6,215 nucleotides of DNA from an uncultured Eubacteriales bacterium (GTDB taxonomy: Bacteria > Bacillota > Clostridia > Christensenellales > UBA1242): contig USTX01000042.1 in NCBI GenBank assembly GCA_900557655.1, positions 1 to 6,215 on the forward strand. The letters are read 5' to 3'. The position numbers and the translations under genes are program-made. Of the stretch, positions 6,058-6,215 are shown piece by piece. Within the stretch, counting starts at the first letter, position 1. The number at the start of each line of letters is the position of its first letter. Below the pieces are notes generated by a model. It had not been told where the DNA came from. It was given only the letters and a program-made list of their open reading frames with translations, and did not search any database.

Positions 6058-6215
6058 TTAAAGTTTTTTGATAAGTTTAAGGTCAACACGGCCTTTTTCG
6101 TCGATTTTGATAACTTCAACCTCAACGCGGTCGCCAATTGAAACAACGTCCTCAACCTTTTCAACGCGCTTATCGCTAAGTTTTGAGATATGAATCATAC
6201 CGTCAACATTGGCGG
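6058..6215 (-). CDS. pnp: Polynucleotide phosphorylase, C-terminal S1 domain (partial, 5' end outside window)
   Basis: The last 51 codons are present, ending in tandem stops TAATAA (6055-6060). The fragment contains [20 protein letters not shown], then [23 protein letters not shown] and a short basic tail. The HIS...RVEKVEDVV...GD...V-KID-GR-DL pattern is the second half of an S1 RNA-binding fold, and it closely follows the PNPase C-terminus (compare HISQ-A--RV-KV-D---GD of Bacillus and E. coli enzymes). PNPase degrades RNA 3' to 5' using phosphate, releasing nucleoside diphosphates; its S1 domain helps bind RNA. The catalytic RNase PH domains and the KH domain lie outside the window. Other S1 proteins are possible, but the adjacent ylxY-like and M16-like genes support pnp. 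A long hairpin follows the stop. Confidence 0.88.
   Translation of the reverse strand, partial: ANVDGMIHISKLSDKRVEKVEDVVSIGDRVEVEVIKIDEKGRVDLKLIKKL

Overview
The window looks like a chromosomal segment of a low-to-moderate GC Firmicute (Bacillota), most likely a clostridial lineage with sporulation ancestry. The pointers are the gene order, the sigma-A-type promoters, the strong Shine-Dalgarno sites and the identity of the genes. All six protein genes read on the minus strand, so transcription runs from the right edge of the window to the left.

Region by region in transcription order: the last 51 codons of polynucleotide phosphorylase (6058-6215) are followed by a long hairpin. Next come an ABC-F ATPase (4401-5945) with a near-perfect ribosome binding site, and a strong intrinsic terminator (4357-4390). 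A textbook sigma-A promoter (4220-4248) with a G-quadruplex-type sequence over it then drives a 468-residue protein of unknown function (2768-4174), which has a weak ankyrin-like N-terminal part and a very acidic middle. A YlxY-type polysaccharide deacetylase-like protein (2000-2719) follows after a 48-base gap that contains a possible sporulation sigma-E promoter. A terminator and an extended -10 promoter lie back to back (1930-1967). They are followed by an M16 peptidase-fold protein without the zinc site (649-1899) and by the membrane domain of an FtsK/SpoIIIE-type DNA translocase that runs off the left edge (1-605).

The order pnp, ylxY-like, M16-like, ftsK/spoIIIE resembles the Bacillus subtilis order pnpA, ylxY, mlpA ... 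spoIIIE, with the ABC-F gene and the unknown acidic gene inserted between pnp and ylxY and the genes between mlpA and spoIIIE absent. Two of the genes belong to enzyme families but have lost catalytic residues (M16 and deacetylase).

I see no RNA gene, insertion sequence, CRISPR array or phage gene. No clear new multi-gene system is visible. The most unusual items are the unknown acidic gene with its G-rich promoter, and the run of catalytically degenerate enzymes at this locus.
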